Shown: positions 44,821 to 53,067 of the stretch, one piece after another
Layout: the number at the start of each line of letters is the position of its first letter
How positions within the stretch are numbered: the first letter of the stretch is position 1
Assembly (NCBI RefSeq): GCF_004138215.1
Contig: NZ_RYYS01000042.1
Location: 62,001 to 126,000, forward strand
Length of the DNA: 64,000 nucleotides
Direction: 5' to 3'
Source of the DNA: Anaerophilus nitritigenes
GTDB lineage: Bacteria; Bacillota; Clostridia; Peptostreptococcales; Thermotaleaceae
The notes under the pieces: generated by a model
Told to the model about the DNA's origin: nothing
Database searches by the model: none
The model's input: the letters and a program-made list of their open reading frames with translations, nothing else
Made by a program: the position numbers and the translations under genes

Positions 44821-44861
44821 AGAGATGCTTATTTACAGATGAATAAGCATCTCTTTTTTTG
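44821..44861 (+). terminator. Terminator of htpG
   Basis: A 13-bp perfect stem (44821-44833 with 44842-44854), followed by seven T. Confidence 0.9.
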
Positions 44862-44955
44862 TAAAATTTTTATTTCTAAAAAATGTATTAAATATATAAA
44901 AATGAAAAAAATTAAAGTGTAATACAAATTTTATCAATATAAAAGAGGTGTATAT

Positions 44956-46152
44956 ATGCCTACTTATATTTATATGGCTCTTACTGAAGAAGGAGAAAAT
45001 AAAAAAGGAACTTATTATGCTAAAGATAAAAATGAAGTATTAAATATGCTTATACAAAAAAAGTATTATCCTATGAAGATAATTCCCGTATTTTTTGAAA
45101 TAAATAATTTTAGGAGTAAAATTTGTTCAAATGATTTGGCTATATTTTCTAGACAAATCTTTACTATGATACATGCAGGAATTCCTATTTTACAAAGTAT
45201 TGAATCGATTGAAGAACAAACAGAAAACAAAAAATTCAAGAATACTCTAAGATACATTATAAAAAGTTTGAATCAAGGCATATCTTTTTCCCAAGCATTA
45301 GAGAGACAACAAAATTTTTTGCCTGAATTTTTTATTCATATGATAGAAGCAGGAGAAATATCTGGACAATTAGAAAAAATACTAAAAAATTTATCCTTGC
45401 ACTATGAAAAAGAAACAAAGACTAAAGAAGTAATAAAAAAAGCTATGTTTTATCCTGTAATATTATTTTTTTTATGTGTTTTAGTAAGCATCTTTATGGT
45501 TGAATTTGTAATGCCTACATTTATTGAAATTTTTAAACAAGAAAATATTCCTCTCCCTATTCCTACTCAAATTTTATTATGGATAAGTAATCTATATAGG
45601 CAACATAAATATAGTATTTTATTTTTATTCATTTTATTGATTTATATCATAAAAATTTTACTTCGCAAAGAAAAAGTGAGGTTTATATTTGATGATATAC
45701 TCTTGAGAATACCTTTTGTAAATATTATTATTAAGAAGATTGTATTTTGTAAATTTTCAAGAACGCTAGGAATTCTTCTTTCTAGTGGGATTTCACTTGT
45801 CCAAGCCTTAGAAATAACAAAAAAAGTGATTAGCAATCAATATGTAAAAAAATATATAAATGAAATGTCAAAGGCTATAATTATTGGAAAAAGCTTGGAA
45901 GAATCTATGAAGAGTGTTTCATTTTTTCCAAGTATACTGATATCTATGGTAAAAATCGGTGAAGCTTCTGGGCAGTTAGATATTCTTCTAGATAAAATTG
46001 CTGATTTTTATGATGAGGAAATAGAACTAGGGGTACAAAAAATGATTACTTTATTTGAGCCATGTATGACAATAATAATGGCTATAGTTGTAGGATTTAT
46101 TAGTATATCAATTACTTTACCTTTATTGGATATGGTATATACAATCTCTTAG
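44956..46152 (+). CDS. pilC: Type IV pilus inner-membrane platform protein PilC (GspF family)
   Basis: 398 residues. Two T2SSF domains with LAIFSRQIFTMIHAGIPILQSI and CKFSRTLGILLSSGISLVQALEI, each followed by EAGEISGQL/GEASGQLD-type motifs, and three transmembrane helices. It couples the cytoplasmic ATPases to pilin assembly. AGAGGTG precedes the ATG. Opens the second block of pilus genes after htpG. Confidence 0.95.
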   Translation: MPTYIYMALTEEGENKKGTYYAKDKNEVLNMLIQKKYYPMKIIPVFFEINNFRSKICSNDLAIFSRQIFTMIHAGIPILQSIESIEEQTENKKFKNTLRYIIKSLNQGISFSQALERQQNFLPEFFIHMIEAGEISGQLEKILKNLSLHYEKETKTKEVIKKAMFYPVILFFLCVLVSIFMVEFVMPTFIEIFKQENIPLPIPTQILLWISNLYRQHKYSILFLFILLIYIIKILLRKEKVRFIFDDILLRIPFVNIIIKKIVFCKFSRTLGILLSSGISLVQALEITKKVISNQYVKKYINEMSKAIIIGKSLEESMKSVSFFPSILISMVKIGEASGQLDILLDKIADFYDEEIELGVQKMITLFEPCMTIIMAIVVGFISISITLPLLDMVYTIS

Positions 46153-46167
46153 ATAGGAGGCAATAAA

Positions 46168-46572
46168 ATGAATAAAAAAATATCAAATGAAAGAGGGTAC
46201 ACTTTACTTGAATTAATTATAGTATTAGCAATAATAGGAATTTTAACTTCTATTAGTACCCCTTTCTTTGGGAAATTCAAAGAAAGTGCAGCTCAAAAAG
46301 CAGATGAAGCTACAGCAGTAACGATTGTTAATGCGATTCGATTATATTATATGGATACACAAGAAACCTTTAATGAATTTTTAATTAGTGAAAATGGTGA
46401 AAAAATATCAAATGAAGTGGTGTATAGAGAATACTTGGAAGAGGTTCCTAAACCACAAAAAACTAGTGAAAAAGCTTTTAGAGTTAAGATAGATAAAAAT
46501 GAAAATATTTTAATTTATTATGATAAAAATGGTGGTTTGGGAGAACAATTATATCCTAAAAATATTCCCTAG
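46168..46572 (+). CDS. pilA: Type IV prepilin (PilA-like)
   Basis: 134 residues with a type III leader (MNKKISNERG) and cleavage before YTLLELIIVLAIIGIL, including the conserved Glu at +5. The globular part is short (about 95 residues), of geopilin-like size. It is likely the major pilin of this locus, though a larger pilin elsewhere in the genome is possible. Confidence 0.9.
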   Translation: MNKKISNERGYTLLELIIVLAIIGILTSISTPFFGKFKESAAQKADEATAVTIVNAIRLYYMDTQETFNEFLISENGEKISNEVVYREYLEEVPKPQKTSEKAFRVKIDKNENILIYYDKNGGLGEQLYPKNIP

Positions 46573-46583
46573 GAGGTAATAAA

Positions 46584-47483
46584 ATGTTTTGGGAAAATGT
46601 TTTATCTATAGATATAGGGAACCATAGTACCAAAATGGTGATAGGAAGATGCAAAAAAAATAAAGTAATCGTTCAACAAGCTGAATGTATTCCTACTCCA
46701 AAGGATTGTATACTAAACGGAAAAATTATTGATCTAATAAAATTGAAAGAAACTTTGAGTAATGTCTTATCCTATAAAGAGATTAAAATAAAAAAAGTGA
46801 CTTTTACAGTAGAAAGTGAAGAAATGATTACTAGACAACTTATTTTGCCTTATGCTTCTTCTAAGCAATTATGCCAAATGATAGAATATGAAGTATTACA
46901 AAAATTTCCTCAATTATTAAAAGATCGTGTTCTACAATACAAAAAACTAGAGGATATATATATAAATGGTGTTCAAAAGACCCGTATTCTCTTAGCAAGT
47001 TTACCTAAGTCTGTAATAAAAGAGTTTTGGCAACTAGGCAAAAGTTTGGGTCTACAACCTCTTTTGTTAGAAAGTCATTTTCATTCTATTTATAAATTAT
47101 TTAATTTCTATAAAATATTTATGCATAAAAAAGAAAGTATAGCGGTTTTAGATTTAGGTTACAAATGGATTCATATACATATTTTTTACAAAGGAGTTCT
47201 TCAAGGCACCAAAATAGTATCCTACCATGAAAATCAATGGATAGATGAAATAGAAAGAATTTTGATTTATTATAGTAGTGAAAATTTAGGAAATGAAATT
47301 AATAATATCTATTTAATAGGAGGCAAAGCAAACGACATTTATATAAGAGAAACCATTGAAAAATATTTTGGAAGCTTAGTAGGAGATATTCATTCTATGA
47401 CTCAGATAAAAATAGAATCTTTTGATGCAGATCTAGATATAAAAAAATATCTAAATGCCATAGGTACAATCATTAGAACATAG
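46584..47483 (+). CDS. pilM: Pilus assembly protein PilM
   Basis: A 299-residue actin-like ATPase-fold protein: LSIDIGNHSTKMVIG (phosphate 1-like loop) and IAVLDLGYKWIHIHI (phosphate 2-like loop). It forms the cytoplasmic part of the alignment complex with PilN and PilO, which follow. AGGAGGT lies before the ATG. Confidence 0.88.
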   Translation: MFWENVLSIDIGNHSTKMVIGRCKKNKVIVQQAECIPTPKDCILNGKIIDLIKLKETLSNVLSYKEIKIKKVTFTVESEEMITRQLILPYASSKQLCQMIEYEVLQKFPQLLKDRVLQYKKLEDIYINGVQKTRILLASLPKSVIKEFWQLGKSLGLQPLLLESHFHSIYKLFNFYKIFMHKKESIAVLDLGYKWIHIHIFYKGVLQGTKIVSYHENQWIDEIERILIYYSSENLGNEINNIYLIGGKANDIYIRETIEKYFGSLVGDIHSMTQIKIESFDADLDIKKYLNAIGTIIRT

Positions 47484-47498
47484 AAAGAAGGAATGAAA

Positions 47499-48038
47499 GT
47501 GAATAATTTTAACTTTTTCAATGTTCACTTACATGATAAAAAAATAAAAAACATAAGTAAATTGATCCGCTATATTATAATTATGATTTTTATCTTTGCA
47601 TTTTTAGTGATTCCTTTTTTGAATTTTTTTCATATAAAAAAAATCAATTATCAAATAGATATTGTAAATAAAGAAAACTCCAATCTTTCTTATGACAAAA
47701 TAAAAGATATTCAAAACAAGAAAGAAAGTATAAGCAAGATGAAAAACTATATAAATGAATTGGATAATTTAAATTTATATATAAGAGACAAAGATATAAT
47801 CAATGATTATTTATTAAATACTCTTAAAAATATGACTCCGAATAATTTGTTTTTTCAAACTATTCAAATTAACTTTAAAGAAATTAAAATAAGAGGTTTT
47901 GCTACAACTCAAATAGCTATTGCACAGTTTCAACATAATTTAGAATGTACAAATTGTTTTGAAGAAATATTTATTTCTAATATTGAAAAGAAAGAAAACT
48001 ATGAGTTTACTCTTATTTTTTGTATAAAGGAGTTTTAA
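47499..48038 (+). CDS. pilN: Pilus assembly protein PilN
   Basis: 179 residues: a short cytoplasmic start containing NNFNFFNVHL (PilM-binding-like), one transmembrane helix (about 27-47), a coiled coil, and a small ferredoxin-like fold ending in FTLIFCIK. GTG at 47499 is preferred because AAGGA lies six bases before it; the ATG at 47493 is too close. Identity rests on topology and gene order. Confidence 0.8.
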   Translation: MNNFNFFNVHLHDKKIKNISKLIRYIIIMIFIFAFLVIPFLNFFHIKKINYQIDIVNKENSNLSYDKIKDIQNKKESISKMKNYINELDNLNLYIRDKDIINDYLLNTLKNMTPNNLFFQTIQINFKEIKIRGFATTQIAIAQFQHNLECTNCFEEIFISNIEKKENYEFTLIFCIKEF

Positions 48039-48042
48039 GATC

Positions 48043-49200
48043 ATGTATCTAAAAAGAAAGGTGCTATTCACAAAAGTTATCATCATACTTATTGTTTTTT
48101 GTTTTTATTATTTTTATATTTTATCTCCACAAATATGCAAATTGAAATCTTTAAAAGAAACACTACAAATTCATACAAAAAAATTAGAAGAAAGAAAAAA
48201 TATTTTAAATCAAAAACAAATTATTGATGAAGAATATGAACAATCGAATAAAGAAATAAAGAAAGCAAATGATAAAATTTTTTTATCTCTTAAGCAAGAA
48301 CATATTCTTTTGATTTGTAATGAAATTTTTTATAATAGCAATGTAGAATTTGATTCTATTCAATTTTCAAAAGAAAACAAAGAAAAAATTAAAGATCAAG
48401 AAATATTTTGTATAAAAGCTATAATTCCGATGAAATGTACCTATGATGATTTGATAATTTTTTTGAAAAAAATAAGAGGGTATAAAAAGAAAATAATCAT
48501 AGATGAATTACAAATAGAAAGTGTTGAAGATCACATTTTATCTAGCTCTATTTCATTAAATTTTTATAGTTTATCTAAACCTGTGAAAGATTCTTTTCTA
48601 CAAAATGAAGAAGTTTTTAAAAAAATAGATCTCATAAAAGAAGACCCTTTTTCATCTTCTATCAAGACAGATAAACTCCAAATTTCTGAAAATGAAGAAA
48701 GTACACCTATTATACAAGAAACAAATCCATCTAAAAAAATTCTTTTAGATGGATTTGAAACAGTAAATACTTTTTTTATAGGTTCAAATAAAAATATACA
48801 AGGAAAACTTATAAAAGATACTCAAAAAAATGAAGGAAAATATTCATTAAAAGTAACTTATAATTTTATAAATCCCTCTAGAAAAAATATGGCGAATTTA
48901 GTATATGAAAATAAAAAAATATATATTTCTAAAAAAGGAAAGTTGGGTATTTCTGTATACTCTTTTCAGCAAAATAATCATCAAATGGGGATAGTGCTAA
49001 AAGACACGAATGGAAAATTATACCATATTCCTTTAACAAATAAAATTAATTGGACTGGATGGAAATATTTAAAATATGATCTTCCAACAGAAATTTCCTA
49101 TCCAGCTATCGTAGAAAGACTTTATATACAAAGTATAAATTTTGATTCTGCAATAGAAGGCAGTTTTTTATTTGACAATCTAGAAATTGCTTATGAGTAG
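48043..49200 (+). CDS. pilO: PilO-like protein fused to a C-terminal carbohydrate-binding-like domain
   Basis: 385 residues. Residues 1-180 look like PilO: a transmembrane helix (about 11-29), a coiled coil, and a ferredoxin-like domain. A linker (181-230) rich in Ser/Lys/Glu follows. Residues 231-385 form a beta-rich module beginning KKILLDGFETVNTFF and containing EGKYSLKVTYNF, LGISVYSFQQNNHQMGIVLKD, INWTGWKYLKYDLP and SFLFDNLEIAYE. That layout is seen at the end of secreted clostridial phosphodiester glycosidase-like proteins and carbohydrate-binding modules. Standard PilO is about 200 residues, so this is an added domain outside the membrane. Confidence 0.75.
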   Translation: MYLKRKVLFTKVIIILIVFCFYYFYILSPQICKLKSLKETLQIHTKKLEERKNILNQKQIIDEEYEQSNKEIKKANDKIFLSLKQEHILLICNEIFYNSNVEFDSIQFSKENKEKIKDQEIFCIKAIIPMKCTYDDLIIFLKKIRGYKKKIIIDELQIESVEDHILSSSISLNFYSLSKPVKDSFLQNEEVFKKIDLIKEDPFSSSIKTDKLQISENEESTPIIQETNPSKKILLDGFETVNTFFIGSNKNIQGKLIKDTQKNEGKYSLKVTYNFINPSRKNMANLVYENKKIYISKKGKLGISVYSFQQNNHQMGIVLKDTNGKLYHIPLTNKINWTGWKYLKYDLPTEISYPAIVERLYIQSINFDSAIEGSFLFDNLEIAYE

Positions 49201-49226
49201 TATTTTAAAAAAAGGAGTGCTCATAT

Positions 49227-50876
49227 ATGAAAAAAATGAAAATATTTTATTTAATATTAGGAATCATGATTCTTCTCCCCTCTTTTGGACTTGCTCATCA
49301 TGAAAAAAATACTGACAATCCATATGAAAAAGGTAAAATAATGGGGAATATTTTAGGACAACTTTATCAACAAAAAGATATAAAGAGTGATAAAAAAAGT
49401 GATTGGGAAGAAGTTTTTGAAAAAGAAAAAAATAATATTTTAAAAAATGAGTACTTAAATCAAACTACAAATACTCATAAAAGTGATTTTAAGAAAGGAT
49501 TTAAAGATGGATTTTATTTAGGATACCAAGAGATATCTAAAAATAAGTATTCACAAAAAATACTTAGAAATTTGGGAGCAGAGCATGGCAACTGGTTTGG
49601 AGGATTAATGGGTAGCATTTATGGAAAAGAAGATTTTTACCATCATCAAAGCAATAATTATAAAACAAAAATACCTTCTTATATAGAAATCATCAATAGA
49701 TATGATTTAAATAATATAGGAGAAGAATATAAGATGAGCTTCATTGATGCTTATCAAATAGCATATCAAGAAAATTACAATTATTCTTTTCAGATGGAAA
49801 ATATAGATGAGAAAAAACTTTTAAAAGAAAATGGTATTCTTCACGGAACGCAAATAGGAAATCAAATGGGTAAAATTTATGGGAAAATTGATTTTTTAAA
49901 AAGTAAGAACAATAATTGGAAAAATACTCTTCCTAAAGAAGAAGAAGTAATATCTAATTTTCATTTATTGAAAGAATCCTCTGTATATGTAGAAGCTTTT
50001 TTAGTAGGATATAAGGATGGCTTTAAAGATGGATATATACAATCTTTTCAAGATACAAGATTAGAACAGGGGAAAGAGAGTAGTTATTATAAAAATATAA
50101 ATATAGAGGGAGGAAGTATAAGTAGTTTAGATGAAAATGTAATTGTTTCTATTCCACAAGGAACTTTTTATCAAGAAATTTTCATATCTTTGCAAAAAAA
50201 AGATTTTTCTCAGTTTAAACAAGAAAATACATGCTATGAATATATGAGTAAACCTTATGAAATTAAAATTAAAAATGATGTAGACAATATTTTTTTAAAA
50301 AAACCAATGCTTCTTAGTTTTAAATACTATGGAGATATAACTGGAGGGATTTATCAATATATTCATGGAGAATGGAGATACCTATATAGTACAATAGATG
50401 AAAATACCATCTCAACATATATCCCGAACACTTCTTATTCTGGAGGAATATATGCTCTATTAGATAATCCTATATATCCAAATTTAAAAGATATACAAAT
50501 CCACTGGGCAAATGAAGAAATTTATTCTTTCGTGAGAAGGAATTATGTATATGGATATATAGATCAAACCTTTAGACCCAATCAGCTTATCACAAATGAA
50601 GAATTTAAAACTTTATTAAAAAGAGTAATAAAATCAGATGATATTTCTTACATACATAAAATAGAAGATTCTAATCATTTTATTACTTATGAGCAAATAG
50701 AAAAAATTATTCAAGCATTACCTGGAAATGAACTTTTTAAGTGGAATGATATTGCACAGAAAATGCTTTATGAAAAATATACTCGGTCAAAGAGCTTAAG
50801 TGGACAAAATCAATATATTTCAAGAGCAGAAGTCGTATATATGTTATATACATTGCAAGCATGTAATAAATTATAG
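49227..50876 (+). CDS. Secreted repeat protein with S-layer homology domain, in the pilus operon
   Basis: 549 residues. A signal peptide (about 1-23) is followed by three repeats of about 75-85 residues (about 33-102, 115-184, 199-275). Each starts with a glycine-zipper-like segment (LGAEHGNWFGGLMGSIYGK; NGILHGTQIGNQMGKIYGK) and ends with a GFKDGFYLGYQ/GYKDGFKDGY-type motif. A beta-domain (about 290-420, GGSISSLDENVIVSIPQG) and one clear SLH motif (HWANEEIYSFVRRNYVYGYIDQTFRP, about 431-475) plus a weaker one follow. Probably surface-anchored through wall polymers. No known pilus protein matches. Confidence 0.7.
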   Translation: MKKMKIFYLILGIMILLPSFGLAHHEKNTDNPYEKGKIMGNILGQLYQQKDIKSDKKSDWEEVFEKEKNNILKNEYLNQTTNTHKSDFKKGFKDGFYLGYQEISKNKYSQKILRNLGAEHGNWFGGLMGSIYGKEDFYHHQSNNYKTKIPSYIEIINRYDLNNIGEEYKMSFIDAYQIAYQENYNYSFQMENIDEKKLLKENGILHGTQIGNQMGKIYGKIDFLKSKNNNWKNTLPKEEEVISNFHLLKESSVYVEAFLVGYKDGFKDGYIQSFQDTRLEQGKESSYYKNINIEGGSISSLDENVIVSIPQGTFYQEIFISLQKKDFSQFKQENTCYEYMSKPYEIKIKNDVDNIFLKKPMLLSFKYYGDITGGIYQYIHGEWRYLYSTIDENTISTYIPNTSYSGGIYALLDNPIYPNLKDIQIHWANEEIYSFVRRNYVYGYIDQTFRPNQLITNEEFKTLLKRVIKSDDISYIHKIEDSNHFITYEQIEKIIQALPGNELFKWNDIAQKMLYEKYTRSKSLSGQNQYISRAEVVYMLYTLQACNKL

Positions 50877-50892
50877 AGATAGAGGGATTTTA

Positions 50893-51342
50893 TTGAGTAA
50901 AAGAAACAAAGGATTTACTTTAATTGAAGTTATATTGGTGATATTTATCATAGGAATATGTTCTTTTGTTGTATTTCCTACTACTTCAAAGCTATATGAA
51001 AGAAAAATATTAGAAAGTACTGCTCAAAAAATTCAAAGTACATTATTATTAGCGAAGCAGTTAAGTATGGATGAAGTCAATAGCTACTGTGTAGAATCTA
51101 TTGATAACGGAAAAGGATTTCGGATTAGAGAAACTGACTTGATGGGAAAAACTATTTTTATAGAAAAATTTCACCCTTCTATAAAATTTTATTTTCAAAA
51201 TAATAGTAATCATAAAATTGTTTACAATCATAAGGGAATGACTTCATACGGGAAATTTACTATTATGGACACTAAAAATCATAAAATTAAAATTGAAACT
51301 TTAATTGGAACAGGAAGAATTATAATTTCTAAAATATATTGA
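50893..51342 (+). CDS. Minor pilin, GspH/FimT-like
   Basis: 149 residues. The start is TTG at 50893, after GAGGGAT; the reading frame is open further upstream but overlaps the preceding gene and lacks a ribosome site. Prepilin leader MSKRNKG, cleavage before FTLIEVILVIFIIGIC, then a GspH-like globular part. One of the minor pilins that prime pilus assembly. Confidence 0.85.
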   Translation: MSKRNKGFTLIEVILVIFIIGICSFVVFPTTSKLYERKILESTAQKIQSTLLLAKQLSMDEVNSYCVESIDNGKGFRIRETDLMGKTIFIEKFHPSIKFYFQNNSNHKIVYNHKGMTSYGKFTIMDTKNHKIKIETLIGTGRIIISKIY

Positions 51343-51354
51343 GGAGATTTTAAA

Positions 51355-51768
51355 ATGAATAACAAAGGATTTACTTTTATAGAAGTTTTAATTTCCTTAA
51401 GTATACTAATTGTGATTGTTAGTACTACCTTACCTTTATTTTCACAAATAAACAAAATAGCTCTAAAAAGTAAAAGTCAATATAAATTGGGGAAATTAGC
51501 AGAAAGCTATATGGAAGAAATTAAAGCATCAGGAAATATATTGATAGACAATTACAAATATTCATTAGAAGATATCATAGAAAAAGAAACAGATATTCTA
51601 TCAAATTATTATGAAATAAAAATTGTAATCAATAAAACGAATTCACAATCTATTAAACAAATTAATTTTCATATCAAAGATAATCAAACAAAAGAAAGTT
51701 ATGAATTATCATCTTATATTTATTTGACACCTTATAAATCTGATTATGAAGTAGTCTTAAAGGAGTAG
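51355..51768 (+). CDS. Minor pilin, PilV/GspI-like
   Basis: 137 residues. Very short leader MNNKG, then FTFIEVLISLSILIVIVSTTLPLF. The short GspI/PilV-like body has LGKLAESYMEEIKASG. AGGAG precedes the ATG. It sits between other minor pilins in the usual H-I-J-K-like order. Confidence 0.85.
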   Translation: MNNKGFTFIEVLISLSILIVIVSTTLPLFSQINKIALKSKSQYKLGKLAESYMEEIKASGNILIDNYKYSLEDIIEKETDILSNYYEIKIVINKTNSQSIKQINFHIKDNQTKESYELSSYIYLTPYKSDYEVVLKE

Positions 51769-51774
51769 AGGATA

Positions 51775-52209
51775 ATGAAAGGTATAAAGAATAATAAAGG
51801 ATTTACTTTAATAGAAGCATTGTTATCTTTAACTTTATTTTCTATTATTATAGGATCTTTTACATATTTTTTTCTATTTCAATTCAAAAATTGTAATAGG
51901 CAGTTAAGGATTTTAAATGATAGACAAAATGTTCATGAGGTGTTATTACATATACAGAGAAATATAAGAGAATGTAATCAACAACAAATAGTTTATGATT
52001 CAAAAATAAAAGTATTTGAACTTAAAAATGATCAAAATGAAACTGTATATATTGATTTAAGTGGGTATAAAAACCATTCTTCTAATACACTACTATATTT
52101 TTATAAAAATAATAAAGAGCTTAGAACCAATAAGAATAAAGAAAATAATGTGGTAATCAAAAATATTGAAGACATTTATGTACATGAAATTATAAAAAAA
52201 AACTTGTAA
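51775..52209 (+). CDS. Minor pilin, PilW/GspJ-like, with a frameshift or slippage site near the end
   Basis: 144 residues as read. Leader MKGIKNNKG, then FTLIEALLSLTLFSIIIGSF and a GspJ/PilW-like body (LRILNDRQNVHEVLLHIQRNIREC). The frame stops at 52209, just after a run of nine A (52194-52202). With one extra A, translation would continue as KLVKVEVFGQYYNETIQLR to a TAA at 52269-52271, giving about 165 residues and a natural beta-strand ending. The alternative end lies just before the next gene, which supports it as the original terminus. Confidence 0.8.
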   Translation: MKGIKNNKGFTLIEALLSLTLFSIIIGSFTYFFLFQFKNCNRQLRILNDRQNVHEVLLHIQRNIRECNQQQIVYDSKIKVFELKNDQNETVYIDLSGYKNHSSNTLLYFYKNNKELRTNKNKENNVVIKNIEDIYVHEIIKKNL

Positions 52210-52277
52210 AAGTAGAAGTATTTGGACAATATTATAATGAAACTATTCAATTAAGAATAAATGAAAGGTAAAAAATT

Positions 52278-52886
52278 ATGAAAAATTACATTCATCAAGA
52301 TAAAGGAAGCATTAGTATAGGTGCTTGTATGATTGGAATGCTTTTATTTATGTTATTGATTTTAAGTACTACATTATTTTTAAATCACTATCATATGATA
52401 TCTTCTCACTTAGACAGTATAAAAGCTTATTATCTTGCAGAATCTGGAATAGATGAAGGCTTATATTATTGTTCAAACAAGATAGAAGAAATTGTTTCTA
52501 TTTATCTAAAAGATCGAAAAGAATATCAAATAAATTATACAAAAAGCATAGAGAAAAATATCACTATAGATTATAAACCACCTGTTTTATATGATTATTT
52601 TTCTAAAAATTTTATACCTCAAATTCAATCTTATAAAAAAACAAATAAAAATCCTTTTTATAATTATAATCTTAATCATTCTTATGAAACTCAGATACTA
52701 TGTAATAAATCTAATGAAGGTATGTGTATTTTAATAGAAAGCTTAGGAATTTATAATTATTCTAAAAAATATATAAAGGCAGTAATATCATTACCTAAAG
52801 AAGAGAGCTTTGAAGAAGATTTAAATAGTTTACCTATTATTAAAATAAGTCCGTTACAAATAAAAGACTATTTTCAATATTATTAA
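52278..52886 (+). CDS. PilX-like pilus assembly protein
   Basis: 202 residues. The N-terminus DKGSISIGACMIGMLLFMLLILSTTLFL followed by AYYLAESGIDEGLYY is typical of PilX/GspK-like proteins, which have a hydrophobic pilin-like helix without the strict G|FTLIE leader. The remainder is Lys/Tyr-rich and unassigned. Last gene of the pilus locus; no clear terminator follows. Confidence 0.75.
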   Translation: MKNYIHQDKGSISIGACMIGMLLFMLLILSTTLFLNHYHMISSHLDSIKAYYLAESGIDEGLYYCSNKIEEIVSIYLKDRKEYQINYTKSIEKNITIDYKPPVLYDYFSKNFIPQIQSYKKTNKNPFYNYNLNHSYETQILCNKSNEGMCILIESLGIYNYSKKYIKAVISLPKEESFEEDLNSLPIIKISPLQIKDYFQYY

Positions 52887-52969
52887 TAAATAGGCATGAA
52901 AATATTCAACACAAATAGGATATAATAATTTTAGATTTACTATTTAATACATCTATGAAAAATTCTACT

Positions 52970-53031
52970 CAAAATACTAAAATTATGTTATCATATTATA
53001 GGATTAAAAGGTGAGATTCTTTAGTATTTTG
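52970..53031. repeat. 12-bp perfect inverted repeat flanking the probable pepP promoter
   Basis: CAAAATACTAAA (52970-52981) and TTTAGTATTTTG (53020-53031), 38 bases apart. The segment between contains TATTATA (near 52994), a possible -10. It may be an operator pair or a leader hairpin. Confidence 0.45.
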
Positions 53032-53067
53032 GGAAATAGATGGATAGATTTTTTAGGGGGGATTTTG

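Noticed and set aside
44725-44922. Plus-strand frame after htpG as a gene
   Set aside because: It overlaps the end of htpG and runs through its terminator; the product is low-complexity and lacks a ribosome site.
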